Origin: Marinilabiliales bacterium
GTDB taxonomy: Bacteria > Bacteroidota > Bacteroidia > Bacteroidales > PUMT01
Length of the DNA: 36,342 nucleotides
Direction: 5' to 3'
Assembly: GCA_007695015.1 (NCBI GenBank)
Contig: REEN01000115.1
Coordinates: 1 to 36,342, forward strand
Made by a program: the position numbers and the translations under genes. Positions 16,175 to 25,935 of the stretch are shown piece by piece. The notes under the pieces are model-generated. The model was not told the origin of the DNA. It saw only the letters and a list, made by a program, of their open reading frames with translations, and searched no databases. Position 1 is the first letter of the stretch. Every line of letters starts with the position of its first letter.

Positions 16175-17530
16175 TCAGGCTTCCAGCCTCTTGTAAATAA
16201 GCTCGGTCTCCTCCTCGAAGCCCGGTTTACGGAGCAGCGCGAACATATTGTTCTTGTAGGCCTCGACGCCCGGCTGGTCAAACGGATTGACATTCATAAG
16301 GTAACCGCTTATGGCGCAGGCCTTCTCGAAAAAATACATAAGCTGTCCGAGATAGTATTCATTCAGCTCCGGCAGCTTGATGAGGATGTTCGGCACCCCG
16401 CCGTCAACATGGGCCAGCATCGTACCCAGCTCAGCCATCTTGTTTACATAATCGATCCTCCTGCCTGCAAGGAAATTCAAACCGTCGCCGTCATCCGCCT
16501 CTTCAGGTATTTCAACATTCCGCACCGGTTTCTCTATTGAGATCACCGTCTCGAAGAGGTTGCGCTGACCCTCCTGTATATACTGGCCCATCGAGTGAAG
16601 GTCGGCCGTAAAGTTCACGCTTGCAGGAAAAATACCCTTCTTCTCCTTGCCTTCGCTCTCGCCGTAAAGCTGCTTCCACCACTCAGCCAAATAAAGCAGT
16701 TTGGGGTGGTAGCTGGCCAGTATCTCGTTTTTCGGACTTTGCCGGTACAGTGCATTCCTCGCGGCGGCATACAATGCAGAGGGATTATCCCAAAATGGTG
16801 TTCCCGGACCGGTCATCTCCTCCATTTTCCTTGCACCGGCAACCAGTTGCCGGATGTCAAAACCTGCCTGCACTATGGGAAGCATTCCAACCGGGGTAAG
16901 AAGTGAATACCGTCCCCCTACGTCGTCAGGAATTACGAATGACCTGTATCCCCTCTGGTCAGCCAGTTTTCTTAGTGCGCCCCTGTTGGCGCTGGTTATG
17001 GCGATGATCCTTTTTCCGGCCTCCTCCTGCCCGTATTTCTTCTCAAGGTGGTTGCGGAGAATACGGAAGGCTATTGCAGGTTCGGTCGTGGTGCCGGATT
17101 TGGAGATAACCGTAATGGCATAAGATATCCCATCTAAAAAGTCGACCAGCTCGCCCAGGTAGTCCTCGCTGATATTCTGCCCGGCAAATACTATGCGCGG
17201 GAACTTCCTGCCGCCGTTGGTGCACATGCCGAAGGAGTGCGTCAGGGCGTCAATGACCGCTTTAGCACCCAGGTAGGAGCCGCCGATCCCCACTACCACC
17301 ATGACATCGATCTTCTTATTCAGCCCGGCTGCAAGATCTTCAAGCTCTTTCAGAGATTCTTCTGTAATCGAAGAGGGCAGGTCAAGCCAGCCAAGGAAAT
17401 TGGCCCCTTTGCCGGTGCGCTGGTGCAGATGGCGTATATGGTAGTTTGTAAGCTCCTCATAGCCGTCCAGTGTCTCTTTCGGTATAAATGGAAAAACATT
17501 TTCGATATTAACTTCAAGATTCTTCATCAT
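16175..17530 (-). CDS. pgi: Glucose-6-phosphate isomerase
   Basis: This cytoplasmic enzyme interconverts glucose 6-phosphate and fructose 6-phosphate in glycolysis and gluconeogenesis. At 451 residues it is the short bacterial form, as in Bacillus and Bacteroides, rather than the 550-residue E. coli type. The sugar-isomerase signatures are [16 protein letters not shown] (81-96), [14 protein letters not shown] (143-156) and [13 protein letters not shown]. The Glu-containing [13 protein letters not shown] and the terminal [15 protein letters not shown] complete the active site. The start may be the ATG at 17530 or the next codon at 17527. It follows gpsA by 138 nt on the same strand; lysS-gpsA-pgi is a conserved order in Bacteroidales. 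Confidence 0.97.
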   Translation of the reverse strand: MMKNLEVNIENVFPFIPKETLDGYEELTNYHIRHLHQRTGKGANFLGWLDLPSSITEESLKELEDLAAGLNKKIDVMVVVGIGGSYLGAKAVIDALTHSFGMCTNGGRKFPRIVFAGQNISEDYLGELVDFLDGISYAITVISKSGTTTEPAIAFRILRNHLEKKYGQEEAGKRIIAITSANRGALRKLADQRGYRSFVIPDDVGGRYSLLTPVGMLPIVQAGFDIRQLVAGARKMEEMTGPGTPFWDNPSALYAAARNALYRQSPKNEILASYHPKLLYLAEWWKQLYGESEGKEKKGIFPASVNFTADLHSMGQYIQEGQRNLFETVISIEKPVRNVEIPEEADDGDGLNFLAGRRIDYVNKMAELGTMLAHVDGGVPNILIKLPELNEYYLGQLMYFFEKACAISGYLMNVNPFDQPGVEAYKNNMFALLRKPGFEEETELIYKRLEA

Positions 17531-17641
17531 AATAATATTAAAATTACAATTAATCCATTATTCAATGCTTATCAGTCCCCAACCAGTCCGTTAGCAATAG
17601 CCGGAACACTGTCAGGCCGGCCACCAGGATGGTTGCCGCAA

Positions 17642-17661
17642 GACGGGCCGGCCGGCCCGTC
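17642..17661. repeat. Perfect 20-bp palindrome between gpsA and pgi
   Basis: GACGGGCCGGCCGGCCCGTC is its own reverse complement. It lies 7 nt after the gpsA stop on the minus strand. There is no T tract after it, so it is not a standard terminator. It could be a pause or mRNA-stability hairpin, or a protein-binding site. Confidence 0.7.
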
Positions 17662-17668
17662 ACGCCAC

Positions 17669-18664
17669 TCAGGCCAGCTTTTCAGTCAGCAACCTTATCT
17701 CCACGGCAGGAGAAATGCCCTCATGTAATATATTATATACCGTGTCGGTAATCGGGAGACTGATGTTGTGCTTTTTGTTTATCTCCTTGATACACCTGGT
17801 TGCATGATAACCCTCGGCAACCATATTCATTTCAAGCATAGCCGCCCTTACCGAGTATCCCTTTCCTATCATAACCCCGAACGACCTGTTCCGGCTGAAT
17901 TGCGAATAGGCGGTAACAAGAAGGTCGCCAAGGTAGGCAGAACTGTTTATTGTCCGCTTGCCCGGCCATGTATTATCAAGAAACCTTTTGATCTCCCTTA
18001 TCGAATTGGAAACGAGTACTGCCTGAAAATTATCGCCGTAACCAAGCCCGTGACAAACCCCGGCGGCAATGGAAAAAACATTCTTAAGCACCGCGGCATA
18101 TTCGGTCCCGTAAATATCCTTCGTTATGACGGTGCGTATGAAATGGCACTCAAGATATGATGCCAGCCGCTGCGCCTGCTTTTCAGTCTTCGATGCAATG
18201 GTCAGGTAGGAAAGCCTCTCAAGGGCGACCTCCTCGGCATGGCACGGACCTGTTATGATGCCTATGTTATCAAAAGGCACTCCGTAATGACGGTTAAAGA
18301 ACTCTGCAATGGTCAGGTTCTCCCCGGGAATAATGCCCTTAATGGCTGAAACCACCATCCTGTCGTCCAGGCGCAGATCAGAAACCGACAGTAAGTCTCC
18401 CAGATATGCTGATGGGACTGCAAAGATCAGTATCTGTGAGTCTTTTACCACCTTCTCAAGGTCGTTATAGAAATTGATCCTGTCAACATCAAAATTAACC
18501 GAGCTGAGGTATTTGGGGTTGTGCCCGCTTTGCGTCATATACTCAATGGTGCCCGGGTTCCTGACATACCAGTTAAGGTTGCCGGAATTGAGCAGCAGTA
18601 TCTTTGCCAGTGCCGTTGCCCAGCTTCCGCTTCCTATAAGAGCTATATTTTCCTTTTCTGCCAT
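17669..18664 (-). CDS. gpsA: Glycerol-3-phosphate dehydrogenase [NAD(P)+]
   Basis: GpsA reduces dihydroxyacetone phosphate to sn-glycerol 3-phosphate, the backbone precursor of phospholipids, in the cytoplasm. The 331-residue protein opens with the nucleotide-binding loop IGSGSWATALAKIL (10-23). It has the conserved IFAVPSAYL and the block ITGPCHAEEVALERLSYLTI. Further on, GTEYAAVLKNVFSIAAGVCHGLGYGDN carries the catalytic Lys and the substrate-binding region. The ATG overlaps the lysS stop by one base (TAATG), so the two genes are translationally coupled. The family assignment is secure. Confidence 0.97.
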   Translation of the reverse strand: MAEKENIALIGSGSWATALAKILLLNSGNLNWYVRNPGTIEYMTQSGHNPKYLSSVNFDVDRINFYNDLEKVVKDSQILIFAVPSAYLGDLLSVSDLRLDDRMVVSAIKGIIPGENLTIAEFFNRHYGVPFDNIGIITGPCHAEEVALERLSYLTIASKTEKQAQRLASYLECHFIRTVITKDIYGTEYAAVLKNVFSIAAGVCHGLGYGDNFQAVLVSNSIREIKRFLDNTWPGKRTINSSAYLGDLLVTAYSQFSRNRSFGVMIGKGYSVRAAMLEMNMVAEGYHATRCIKEINKKHNISLPITDTVYNILHEGISPAVEIRLLTEKLA

Positions 18665-20202
18665 TACTCCACGGTGTCATCTTTCCCGCCCCTCTTTTCG
18701 GGCCTCATCTGGGGGAAAAGTATAACATCCTGTATTGAGTTCGAATTTGTCATTATCATTGCCAGCCGGTCTATTCCCACTCCGAGACCTGCGGTCGGAG
18801 GCATTCCGTACTCAAGTGCCCGCAAAAAGTCCTCATCCAGAACCATCGCTTCCTTGTCGCCCCTCTCGGCAAGCTTAAGCTGCTCCATGAAACGTTCACG
18901 CTGGTCAATGGGATCATTCAGCTCTGAAAAAGAGTTGCAGAGCTCCTTACCGTTGACTATTGCTTCAAACCTCTCAACCAGCCCCTCTTTTGACCTGTGT
19001 TTCTTCGCAAGGGGCGACATCTCAATGGGATAATCGGTTATAAATGTGGGTTGTATAAGGTTTGGTTCACACAACTCACCAAAAATCTCGTCTATAATCT
19101 TGCCCTTGGCCATCGTCCGGTCAATTTCCACGCCAAGCTTGCCGGCCGTCTCCCGCAGTTTTGCCTCATCCATTTCAGAAATATCGACACCCGCAAAAGC
19201 TTCAATGGCCCCGAACATGGTGTACCTCTTCCATGGCCTTTTGAAATCGATCTCCTTGTCGCCTACCTTCAGCCTGGTCGAGCCTGTAAGGTCAACTGCC
19301 GCCTTTTCGATCATCTCCTCGACCAGGTCCATCATCCACTGGTAATCCTTGTATGCGACATAGAGCTCCATCTGGGTGAACTCAGGATTATGGAAGCGGC
19401 TCATTCCCTCGTTCCTGAAATCCTTTGCGAACTCGTACACCCCTTCATACCCTCCAACGATGAGCCTCTTGAGGTAAAGTTCGTTTGCGATCCGTAAATA
19501 CAATGTTGTATCAAGCGTGTTGTGATATGTCTTGAAGGGCCTTGCCGTTGCTCCCCCGTAAAGAGGCTGCAGCACAGGCGTTTCCACTTCGAGGTAGCCC
19601 TTGCCGTTCAAAAAGTTCCTCATCGAATCTATCAGCCGGGTGCGTCCGGTAAAAACCTCCCTTATTTGCGGATTGACTATCAGGTCGAGGTACCTCTGCC
19701 TGTACCGCTGGTCAGGATCGCTGAATGCATCATAAGTCTTCCCATCCTTCTCCTTGACAACCGGCAGCGGATGGAGCGATTTGGCAAGCAGTTTCAGCTC
19801 CTTCACATGCACCGAGATCTCACCCACCTGCGTAACGAACACAAACCCCTTTATGCCCACGATATCGCCAATATCCAGCAGCTTCTTGAAAACAGTGTTG
19901 TACATGGTCTTGTCGTCTCCCGGGCAAATTTCATCCCTCCTGAGATATATCTGGATACGGCCCGACTGGTCCTGTATCTCGGCAAAAGAGGCATTCCCCA
20001 TTATCCTCCTGGTCATTATCCTCCCTGCAACCGATACATCGCCGAAACGGCCAGGATCCTGCCTGAAGTTTTCAAGTATCTCGCGCGAACTGACATTTAC
20101 ATCAAAAGTCTCGGCAGGAAAGGGGTCGATCCCCAGCTTCTTCAGCTCTTCCAGCGCTTCCCTTCTGATTATCTCCTGCTCGCTTAAATGCAACTGATCC
20201 AT
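18664..20202 (-). CDS. lysS: Lysyl-tRNA synthetase (class II)
   Basis: LysS charges tRNA-Lys with lysine. The 512-residue protein has an N-terminal OB-fold anticodon-binding domain (about 55-165, [20 protein letters not shown]) and a class II catalytic core. Visible core motifs are [27 protein letters not shown], motif 2 [20 protein letters not shown] and motif 3 [15 protein letters not shown]. Length and order match the bacterial enzyme. It heads the minus-strand lysS-gpsA(-pgi) unit and has a TATCTTTG promoter box 16 nt upstream of the start, which implies a very short leader. Confidence 0.98.
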   Translation of the reverse strand: MDQLHLSEQEIIRREALEELKKLGIDPFPAETFDVNVSSREILENFRQDPGRFGDVSVAGRIMTRRIMGNASFAEIQDQSGRIQIYLRRDEICPGDDKTMYNTVFKKLLDIGDIVGIKGFVFVTQVGEISVHVKELKLLAKSLHPLPVVKEKDGKTYDAFSDPDQRYRQRYLDLIVNPQIREVFTGRTRLIDSMRNFLNGKGYLEVETPVLQPLYGGATARPFKTYHNTLDTTLYLRIANELYLKRLIVGGYEGVYEFAKDFRNEGMSRFHNPEFTQMELYVAYKDYQWMMDLVEEMIEKAAVDLTGSTRLKVGDKEIDFKRPWKRYTMFGAIEAFAGVDISEMDEAKLRETAGKLGVEIDRTMAKGKIIDEIFGELCEPNLIQPTFITDYPIEMSPLAKKHRSKEGLVERFEAIVNGKELCNSFSELNDPIDQRERFMEQLKLAERGDKEAMVLDEDFLRALEYGMPPTAGLGVGIDRLAMIMTNSNSIQDVILFPQMRPEKRGGKDDTVE

Positions 20203-20217
20203 TTTTCAAATTTTTTG

Positions 20218-20225
20218 CAAAGATA
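20218..20225 (-). promoter_or_regulatory. -7 box of the lysS operon
   Basis: TATCTTTG on the minus strand fits TAnnTTTG. The start site would lie about 10 nt before the lysS ATG at 20202. The upstream element is degenerate (GTTTTCGC near 20249-20242). Confidence 0.55.
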
Positions 20226-20317
20226 GAACAAATCCTCGTTAGCGAAAACCTGCCAAAAACAGATAACTGCTTTTATTTCCCTTTCGGGGGAAGAGTACGG
20301 CACGACGGCTGATTCCA

Positions 20318-20325
20318 TATCTTTG
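20318..20325 (+). promoter_or_regulatory. Possible -7 box for lipA-lipB-recJ
   Basis: TATCTTTG on the plus strand fits TAnnTTTG. It would give a leader of about 100 nt before lipA. No -33 TTTG is visible. Confidence 0.35.
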
Positions 20326-20435
20326 ATCCTGCCAGGTTTTTATATTTCCGGGAAACCATCCTTAATTTTCTGAATAATTTACTGTAATTTTATACACTGA
20401 TACTTGACAGGTTGACATCACATGGAACGAGCAAA

Positions 20436-21353
20436 ATGAAGGCTAAGGCACAACGACTTCCGTCATGGCTGAAGATGAAATTTCCCACGGGTTACGAATA
20501 TTCAAGGGTTAAAAACCTGACCCGCAGGCATCATCTTCACACGATCTGTTCCAGCGGCAACTGCCCCAATATAGGCGACTGCTGGAGCAGGGGGACTGCC
20601 ACGTTCATGATACTGGGAGATGTATGCACCCGCAACTGCAAATTCTGCGGTGTGAAGTCAGGCAAGCCCGAACCGCCCGACAGAGGTGAGCCGGCCAGGA
20701 TTGCAGAGTCAATACGGCTGCTGGGGCTCAGGCATTGTGTTGTCACTTCGGTCGACAGGGACGACCTGCCCGATCTGGGCGCAGGTATCTGGGCGGAAAC
20801 CATAAGGTGCATAAAGGAGGTCAACCCGGAAACCGGCATCGAGGTGCTTATTCCCGATTTCAATGCCGACCATTCCCTCATAAAGCAGGTAACTGATATG
20901 CGCCCCGATGTTGTATCGCATAACCTTGAAACTGTGAGGCGCCTCACGCCTGTCATCAGGAGCAGGGCCAGGTATGAAACCAGCCTTGAGGTGATAAGGT
21001 TTGTCGCCTCACAGGGTGTCAGGTCCAAATCGGGTATAATGCTCGGACTGGGTGAAACAAGGGAAGAGGTGCTGGAAACAATGGATGACCTGGTTTCAGC
21101 CGGATGCGAAATAATGACCATCGGGCAGTACCTGGCGCCTACTGCCGGGCACATGCCTGTTGCTGACTACATAAGGCCCGAGGTGTTTGAGGAGTACCGG
21201 CTGATCGGACTCGAAAAGGGATTCAGCTTTGTCGAAAGCAGTCCCCTCGTCCGCTCTTCCTGGCAGGCCGACAGGCATGCCAGATCAACTGAAAATGTGA
21301 ATAATTCAAAATATGTCAAAAAAAGTAATTTACCAGGACCTAGGGTCCGCTGA
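20436..21353 (+). CDS. lipA: Lipoyl synthase
   Basis: LipA is a radical-SAM enzyme that inserts two sulfurs into protein-bound octanoyl groups to make lipoyl cofactors for 2-oxoacid dehydrogenases and the glycine cleavage system. I use the ATG at 20436 (305 residues); a TTG at 20412 would add eight. The auxiliary cluster cysteines are Cys38, Cys43 and Cys49 (CSSGNCPNIGDC). The radical-SAM cysteines are Cys64, Cys68 and Cys71 (CTRNCKFC). The C-terminal SSPLVRSSW supplies the conserved serine of the RSSY-like motif. The reading frame runs about 20 residues past the usual end and overlaps the start of lipB by 41 nt. Confidence 0.97.
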   Translation: MKAKAQRLPSWLKMKFPTGYEYSRVKNLTRRHHLHTICSSGNCPNIGDCWSRGTATFMILGDVCTRNCKFCGVKSGKPEPPDRGEPARIAESIRLLGLRHCVVTSVDRDDLPDLGAGIWAETIRCIKEVNPETGIEVLIPDFNADHSLIKQVTDMRPDVVSHNLETVRRLTPVIRSRARYETSLEVIRFVASQGVRSKSGIMLGLGETREEVLETMDDLVSAGCEIMTIGQYLAPTAGHMPVADYIRPEVFEEYRLIGLEKGFSFVESSPLVRSSWQADRHARSTENVNNSKYVKKSNLPGPRVR

Positions 21354-22020
21354 TTACAAAAAAGCATGGGAGCACCAGGAAAAACTATTTAACAGTCTAT
21401 TAGCAGGGAAAAACAGTTCTGCCGGCACAGCCGGACGATCCGGATCAGTTGCCGGGTACCTGTTGTTTTGCGAACACCCCCACGTTTATACGCTTGGGAA
21501 AAGCGGAGCTGAAAACAACCTGCTCATAGATCCCGCTTTTTTGAAGAAGATCGGAGCGGACTACTACAAAATCGACCGGGGCGGTGACATTACCTACCAT
21601 GGTCCCGGACAGATTGTGGGGTATCCAATCTTTGACCTTGAGCAGTTCGGCACCGGCGTAAGACAGTATATATATAATATTGAGGAGGCCATCATCCTTA
21701 CACTCTCGGGTTATGGCATAGAGGCCTCAAGACTCTCTTCAGCGTCAGGGGTTTGGCTCGACTCCGAAAGCCCCTCCTCAGCAAGGAAAATATGCGCAAT
21801 AGGTGTGCGTGCAAGCAGGCACGTCACCATGCATGGTTTTGCATTCAATGTGAACACCGACCTCTCCTATTTCAGCCACATCAACCCCTGCGGATTCGCC
21901 GACAAAGGAGTTACCTCGATGGAGAAGGAGCTGGGTGCGGCTCAGGATATGGACGATTTAAGGGAAAATCTGAAAAAGAACCTCGAAGCAGTCTTCGGAA
22001 TGGATCTCAGCGATAACTAA
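21313..22020 (+). CDS. lipB: Octanoyl-[acyl carrier protein]-protein N-octanoyltransferase
   Basis: LipB moves octanoate from acyl carrier protein to the lipoyl domains of target enzymes, the step before LipA. The 235-residue protein has GGDITYHGPGQIVGYPIFDL (90-109), the catalytic Lys159 in ARKICAIGVRASRHVTMHG and the catalytic Cys193 in INPCGFADKGVTS. An insertion of Ser/Gly/Ala-rich sequence at residues 32-47 is a likely flexible loop. The gene starts inside the 3' end of lipA (41-nt overlap) and is followed by recJ after 15 nt, so lipA-lipB-recJ is read as one unit. Confidence 0.97.
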   Translation: MSKKVIYQDLGSADYKKAWEHQEKLFNSLLAGKNSSAGTAGRSGSVAGYLLFCEHPHVYTLGKSGAENNLLIDPAFLKKIGADYYKIDRGGDITYHGPGQIVGYPIFDLEQFGTGVRQYIYNIEEAIILTLSGYGIEASRLSSASGVWLDSESPSSARKICAIGVRASRHVTMHGFAFNVNTDLSYFSHINPCGFADKGVTSMEKELGAAQDMDDLRENLKKNLEAVFGMDLSDN

Positions 22021-22035
22021 TCAGGATTTTCAGGT

Positions 22036-23760
22036 ATGGAAAGAGAATGGATCATAAAAGAACAGGTTAACAGCAACGAGGCGGATTCACTGGCCGCCGA
22101 GCTGAACATAGCCCCATCCCTGGCCAACCTTCTGGTTCAGAGAAACATTAAAACATTCGACCAGGCCAGGGTATTCTTCAGGCCCGAACTGACCGACCTG
22201 CATGACCCTTTCCTGATGAAGGATATGGGAATGGCCACCGAAAGGATAATCACAGCGATAAGGAAAAACGAAAATATACTGGTTTACGGCGATTATGATG
22301 TAGACGGTACCACATCGGTGGCACTGGTCTATTCATTCCTGAAACTTAACTACCCGAATATTTCTTTTTATATACCAGACAGGTTTTCTGAAGGTTACGG
22401 CATCAGCAAAAAAGCAATCGACTTCGCGGCAGACAGCAACGTCAGCCTCATCATTGCCCTGGATTGCGGTATTAAGGCTGTTGAAAAGGTAGCATATGCC
22501 AAATCGAAAAATATCGACTTCATCATATGCGACCATCATATGCCGGGCGATACCATACCTGAAGCAGCTGCGATACTCGACCCGAAGCAGCCCGGCTGCA
22601 GCTACCCGTTCAGGGAGCTTTCGGGTTGCGGGGTGGGGTTCAAGCTTATGCAGGCGCTGACCATCAACAGTGATTACACCATGGACGAGCTTCTGAAGCT
22701 CCTCGACATGGTGGTGGTAAGCATAGCATCGGATATTGTTCCCATCACGGGTGAAAACAGGATACTTGCGCATTGGGGACTAAAACGGTTGAATGATGAG
22801 CCTTGTCCCGGACTAAAATCGATCATCAAAATTGCAGGCATCGAAAAAAAGGAGATCACGATCGAAGACATAGTCTTCCGTATCGGCCCCCGCATCAATG
22901 CCGCGGGTCGGATGAAGTCGGGAAATACGGCCGTTGAGCTGCTGATCGCACAGGATGACCATCTCGCAAAAGAGATAGGCGGCCTGATAGATGACTTCAA
23001 CAATAAACGAAAAGATGTCGACAGGGAGATAACCCAGGAGGCCATCAGGATGATAGCGGCCGACAGCGAATATGAAGACCGTAAGTCCACCGTCCTCTTC
23101 AACCCCGATTGGAGCAAGGGCGTTATCGGCATTGTCGCTTCGCGGCTGATCGAGACCTATTACCGGCCAACCGTAATACTTACCGAATCGAACGGCCTGG
23201 CCACCGGCTCTGCACGGTCAGTTCCCGGCTTCGACATCTACCAGGTGGTTGAGGCCTGCAGCGACCTGCTTGAGAATTTCGGGGGACACATGTATGCGGC
23301 CGGAATGACCATGAAGATCGGGAATGTGGAGACCTTCCGAAAGCGTTTTGAAGCGCTGGTTAGCGGCAGTATCACACCCGACCAGCTATCTCCGAAGATA
23401 GACCTCGATGCGGTGATCTCCATAAAGGAGATCGACGACAGGTTCTGCCGTATCCTGCAACAGTTCCAGCCATTCGGACCCGAGAACACCTCACCGATCT
23501 TTTTGGCCCGCAACCTGGTGGCAGGCCCCAACATAAAGATCGTGGGGCCCACAAGGGAGCACCTTAAGATGGAGGTCTTCAGCGAAGACGCCCCCGGTCA
23601 TATTTTCCAGGCTATAGCTTTCCACCAGGCAGAGCACTATAAGCTCATAAGCTACGGCATACGCTTTGACGCCTGCTTCACCGTCGAAGAGAACGTCTTC
23701 AGGGGCGCCTCAACCTGGCAACTCAACATAAGAGACATCAAAACCCGGGAGGACAGCTGA
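22036..23760 (+). CDS. recJ: Single-stranded-DNA-specific 5'-3' exonuclease RecJ
   Basis: RecJ degrades single-stranded DNA 5' to 3' in recombination, mismatch and base-excision repair. The 574-residue protein has the DHH-family motifs in order: DYDVDGTTS (86-94), the Asp143 motif ALDCG, and CDHHMPGD with His167 and His168. The DHHA1 part contains RIGPRINAAGRM, GIVASRLIE and the nucleotide-binding loop SARSVPGFDIYQ. The ENFGGHMYAAGMTM segment is also typical. A C-terminal OB-fold domain (about 460-570) includes QFQPFGPENTSPIF. It is 15 nt after lipB and converges with the helix-hairpin-helix gene 99 nt away. Confidence 0.97.
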   Translation: MEREWIIKEQVNSNEADSLAAELNIAPSLANLLVQRNIKTFDQARVFFRPELTDLHDPFLMKDMGMATERIITAIRKNENILVYGDYDVDGTTSVALVYSFLKLNYPNISFYIPDRFSEGYGISKKAIDFAADSNVSLIIALDCGIKAVEKVAYAKSKNIDFIICDHHMPGDTIPEAAAILDPKQPGCSYPFRELSGCGVGFKLMQALTINSDYTMDELLKLLDMVVVSIASDIVPITGENRILAHWGLKRLNDEPCPGLKSIIKIAGIEKKEITIEDIVFRIGPRINAAGRMKSGNTAVELLIAQDDHLAKEIGGLIDDFNNKRKDVDREITQEAIRMIAADSEYEDRKSTVLFNPDWSKGVIGIVASRLIETYYRPTVILTESNGLATGSARSVPGFDIYQVVEACSDLLENFGGHMYAAGMTMKIGNVETFRKRFEALVSGSITPDQLSPKIDLDAVISIKEIDDRFCRILQQFQPFGPENTSPIFLARNLVAGPNIKIVGPTREHLKMEVFSEDAPGHIFQAIAFHQAEHYKLISYGIRFDACFTVEENVFRGASTWQLNIRDIKTREDS

Positions 23761-23859
23761 TATTTCCATCATACCTTAACCGGACAAATCTGTTTGAAAT
23801 GCCCCGTCAGCCCGGAGATGTTCAATGCGCAGATTATATGCACACTTTCCTGAACCGGA

Positions 23860-25935
23860 TCACCACCGTATCCTCACCTGCACCTTCAGCTCCGAGCGCC
23901 TGTTCCCGTTTATCTCGTTAAGTCCGGTACCTATGGTCTCCCTCTCCGGCAGCATGGTCAGGGCATACCTGATCCACAAATCGGTGCGGGGCCCTGCGCT
24001 GTAACGGGTCATCAGGTATGTGCGAAAACCCTTGTCGTAGTAGGCGGGAATAGAAAAGGCATAAAGCACGTCGTTCTCATAGGCAAATATCCGTGCATCA
24101 TAGCTGTCGGTGCTGAACAGCCCGTACCTGAATGCGAACGACAGTGGAATGCCGGCCGGCCTGTACAGAACGTCCTGGTAAAGGAGATATCCCCTTTCGG
24201 GGGAACGGGACTCCCTCCTGTAAAGCGACATCTCGGCCCTGTTCCTCAACTCAAGTGTTGAAGAAACAAAATAGCCGATATGGTAACGCAGCCTGGTAAT
24301 ACCCGCATCTTCGAGCACCCTTGTCTCGTGATGGCCTGCCGGGAAATTGACGGGTTTGAACTTGTGCCTGAAGCTCCAGTACATATGAAGGCTGCGCGAA
24401 TGGCTGAAATCTGCCTGCACGAAATACTCAACCCCCGACGAGGGTGCGTGGGCAGTGTACCTGGCCCACGGGAAAGAGAAAATATCTGTATAGGCAGAGA
24501 CCTTCCACCGCCGGTACGGATGTATCACCACACCGGCGTACAGCCCCCTCTCGTTGGCTGTACGTGTATTCTCCCTGAAACCGTTGCTGAAATATGCATG
24601 GTAGTTACGGTCATACCTCCTGTAAAGGAGAGAGAGGCTGAGACGGGGAGCCGGCGTTGAAGTCGCCCCCGCCAGGAATGCCTTACCACCGCTGCTGCTC
24701 ATGGCACCCTCGCCGAAAAACATCACAGGGCCGGCCGAAAACTGGTAATCAATACCACCGGTCATATTGCTGCTTCCCCTGAAATCAAACTGGTTATAGT
24801 GTCTCACGGGAGGGTTGAGCACCGCATCATATTCAAGGCCCATAACAGTCGCACCAACCCTGAAGAGACGGTGGTTGTAGTTAAGGTTCCCTCCCATGAT
24901 GGTCTCGCCGAGGATGTTCTTTCCCGCCATCTGCGAAGGGGTTGCATGCAGTCCGCTGTTCTGAAGCGCTGATACCTCAAGTATTCCTCCATCTTCATCA
25001 ATGGCCGAAACCGAGGCATCGATCTTTTTTCGGGAGGCAAACAGGGTGCCTTCGGCTCCCTCACCGAGGCGCAGGGTGATGCCGCCGCCCCTGAAGAACA
25101 TGTTCTCATCGGTCGAAGAGTAGCTCTGCAGTCCGCGCGGACTCTTCCTGATGGCAAGTGTATTGGAGGACTTGCCAAAGGCAAGGCCCGACCACAGCAC
25201 CAGTCCCTGCCCGAAACTGGCCTGGTAATCACCGAGAGTAATGGTTTTCACCCTGCCAAGGTCGTTGAGCTGCAGGTGGAAGGTATGATAATCGAAGCCA
25301 TAGGGGTTGCTGCCCCTCAGAAACTCTTCACCGGCATCCTTCTCAGCCACAAAGCCTGCCTGTACCTGGTTCCGGTAGTTGAACCGGTAACGGGTGTATG
25401 CTTTAAGCGGACTTCCAAGGTAGCGGGAGTTGGGAGCGGCGGCAAGCTCCTCTTCGGTTGCCGGCGCATATCCCCTCTGCTGTTGCAGAACCTGCTGGGC
25501 ACGGACAAAGAGCTGGTGCCTGCCGTGCCTCAGCGCAGCTGAAGGCGAGAGGCTGATAACAGGCATCGCCTCCTCAACCGTCACAAAAGGGAGTATCTTT
25601 CTTATCTCATCGTACGAGAAACCCTCAATATACTGTAGTTCAAATAATGATGCCAGCCGGCCCCTTTCCCTGCGATACCGTAAAAGGTTTGCCATCTGCA
25701 GTTCATTGATAAAAAAGAGGCGGCGCAGCTCCTCCTCACCGGCGCTGTTCAGATCGACCGGATACCTGAGGAGATTGAGAAGTTCGTCATAGACACTTTC
25801 AAGGTCTGTGTCAAACTCATCAACGGCTGCCAGCTCCTCTATCAGCTCCTCAATAATTCTGAAAGGATCCTGCTCCTGTCCGCCGGCAGGCAAAAATAAT
25901 AAGATCAATATCAGGCTGATCAGCAAGCCTCTCAT
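23860..25935 (-). CDS. Outer-membrane protein with N-terminal helix-hairpin-helix (ComEA-like) domain and beta-barrel
   Basis: I place the start at the ATG at 25935 (691 residues), where a signal peptide begins at residue 1 (MRGLLISLILILLFLPAGGQ). An upstream frame opening to 26082 would overlap the preceding gene by 147 nt. After an acidic helical stretch (20-55) come two helix-hairpin-helix repeats (about 59-118: PVDLNSAGEEELRRLFF, LASLFELQYIEGFSYDEI) like the DNA-binding domain of ComEA. The remaining 560 residues alternate in beta-strand style with many aromatic residues and end in QVRIRW, as expected of an outer-membrane barrel. Proteins of this shape recur in Bacteroidota without a known role; DNA uptake is only a suggestion. 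The start overlaps the stop of the PorV-like gene by one base (TGATG). Confidence 0.8.
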   Translation of the reverse strand: MRGLLISLILILLFLPAGGQEQDPFRIIEELIEELAAVDEFDTDLESVYDELLNLLRYPVDLNSAGEEELRRLFFINELQMANLLRYRRERGRLASLFELQYIEGFSYDEIRKILPFVTVEEAMPVISLSPSAALRHGRHQLFVRAQQVLQQQRGYAPATEEELAAAPNSRYLGSPLKAYTRYRFNYRNQVQAGFVAEKDAGEEFLRGSNPYGFDYHTFHLQLNDLGRVKTITLGDYQASFGQGLVLWSGLAFGKSSNTLAIRKSPRGLQSYSSTDENMFFRGGGITLRLGEGAEGTLFASRKKIDASVSAIDEDGGILEVSALQNSGLHATPSQMAGKNILGETIMGGNLNYNHRLFRVGATVMGLEYDAVLNPPVRHYNQFDFRGSSNMTGGIDYQFSAGPVMFFGEGAMSSSGGKAFLAGATSTPAPRLSLSLLYRRYDRNYHAYFSNGFRENTRTANERGLYAGVVIHPYRRWKVSAYTDIFSFPWARYTAHAPSSGVEYFVQADFSHSRSLHMYWSFRHKFKPVNFPAGHHETRVLEDAGITRLRYHIGYFVSSTLELRNRAEMSLYRRESRSPERGYLLYQDVLYRPAGIPLSFAFRYGLFSTDSYDARIFAYENDVLYAFSIPAYYDKGFRTYLMTRYSAGPRTDLWIRYALTMLPERETIGTGLNEINGNRRSELKVQVRIRW

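Noticed and set aside
16058-16540. A plus-strand frame across the pgi terminator and pgi 3' end
   Set aside because: It is antisense to pgi and encodes no recognisable protein.
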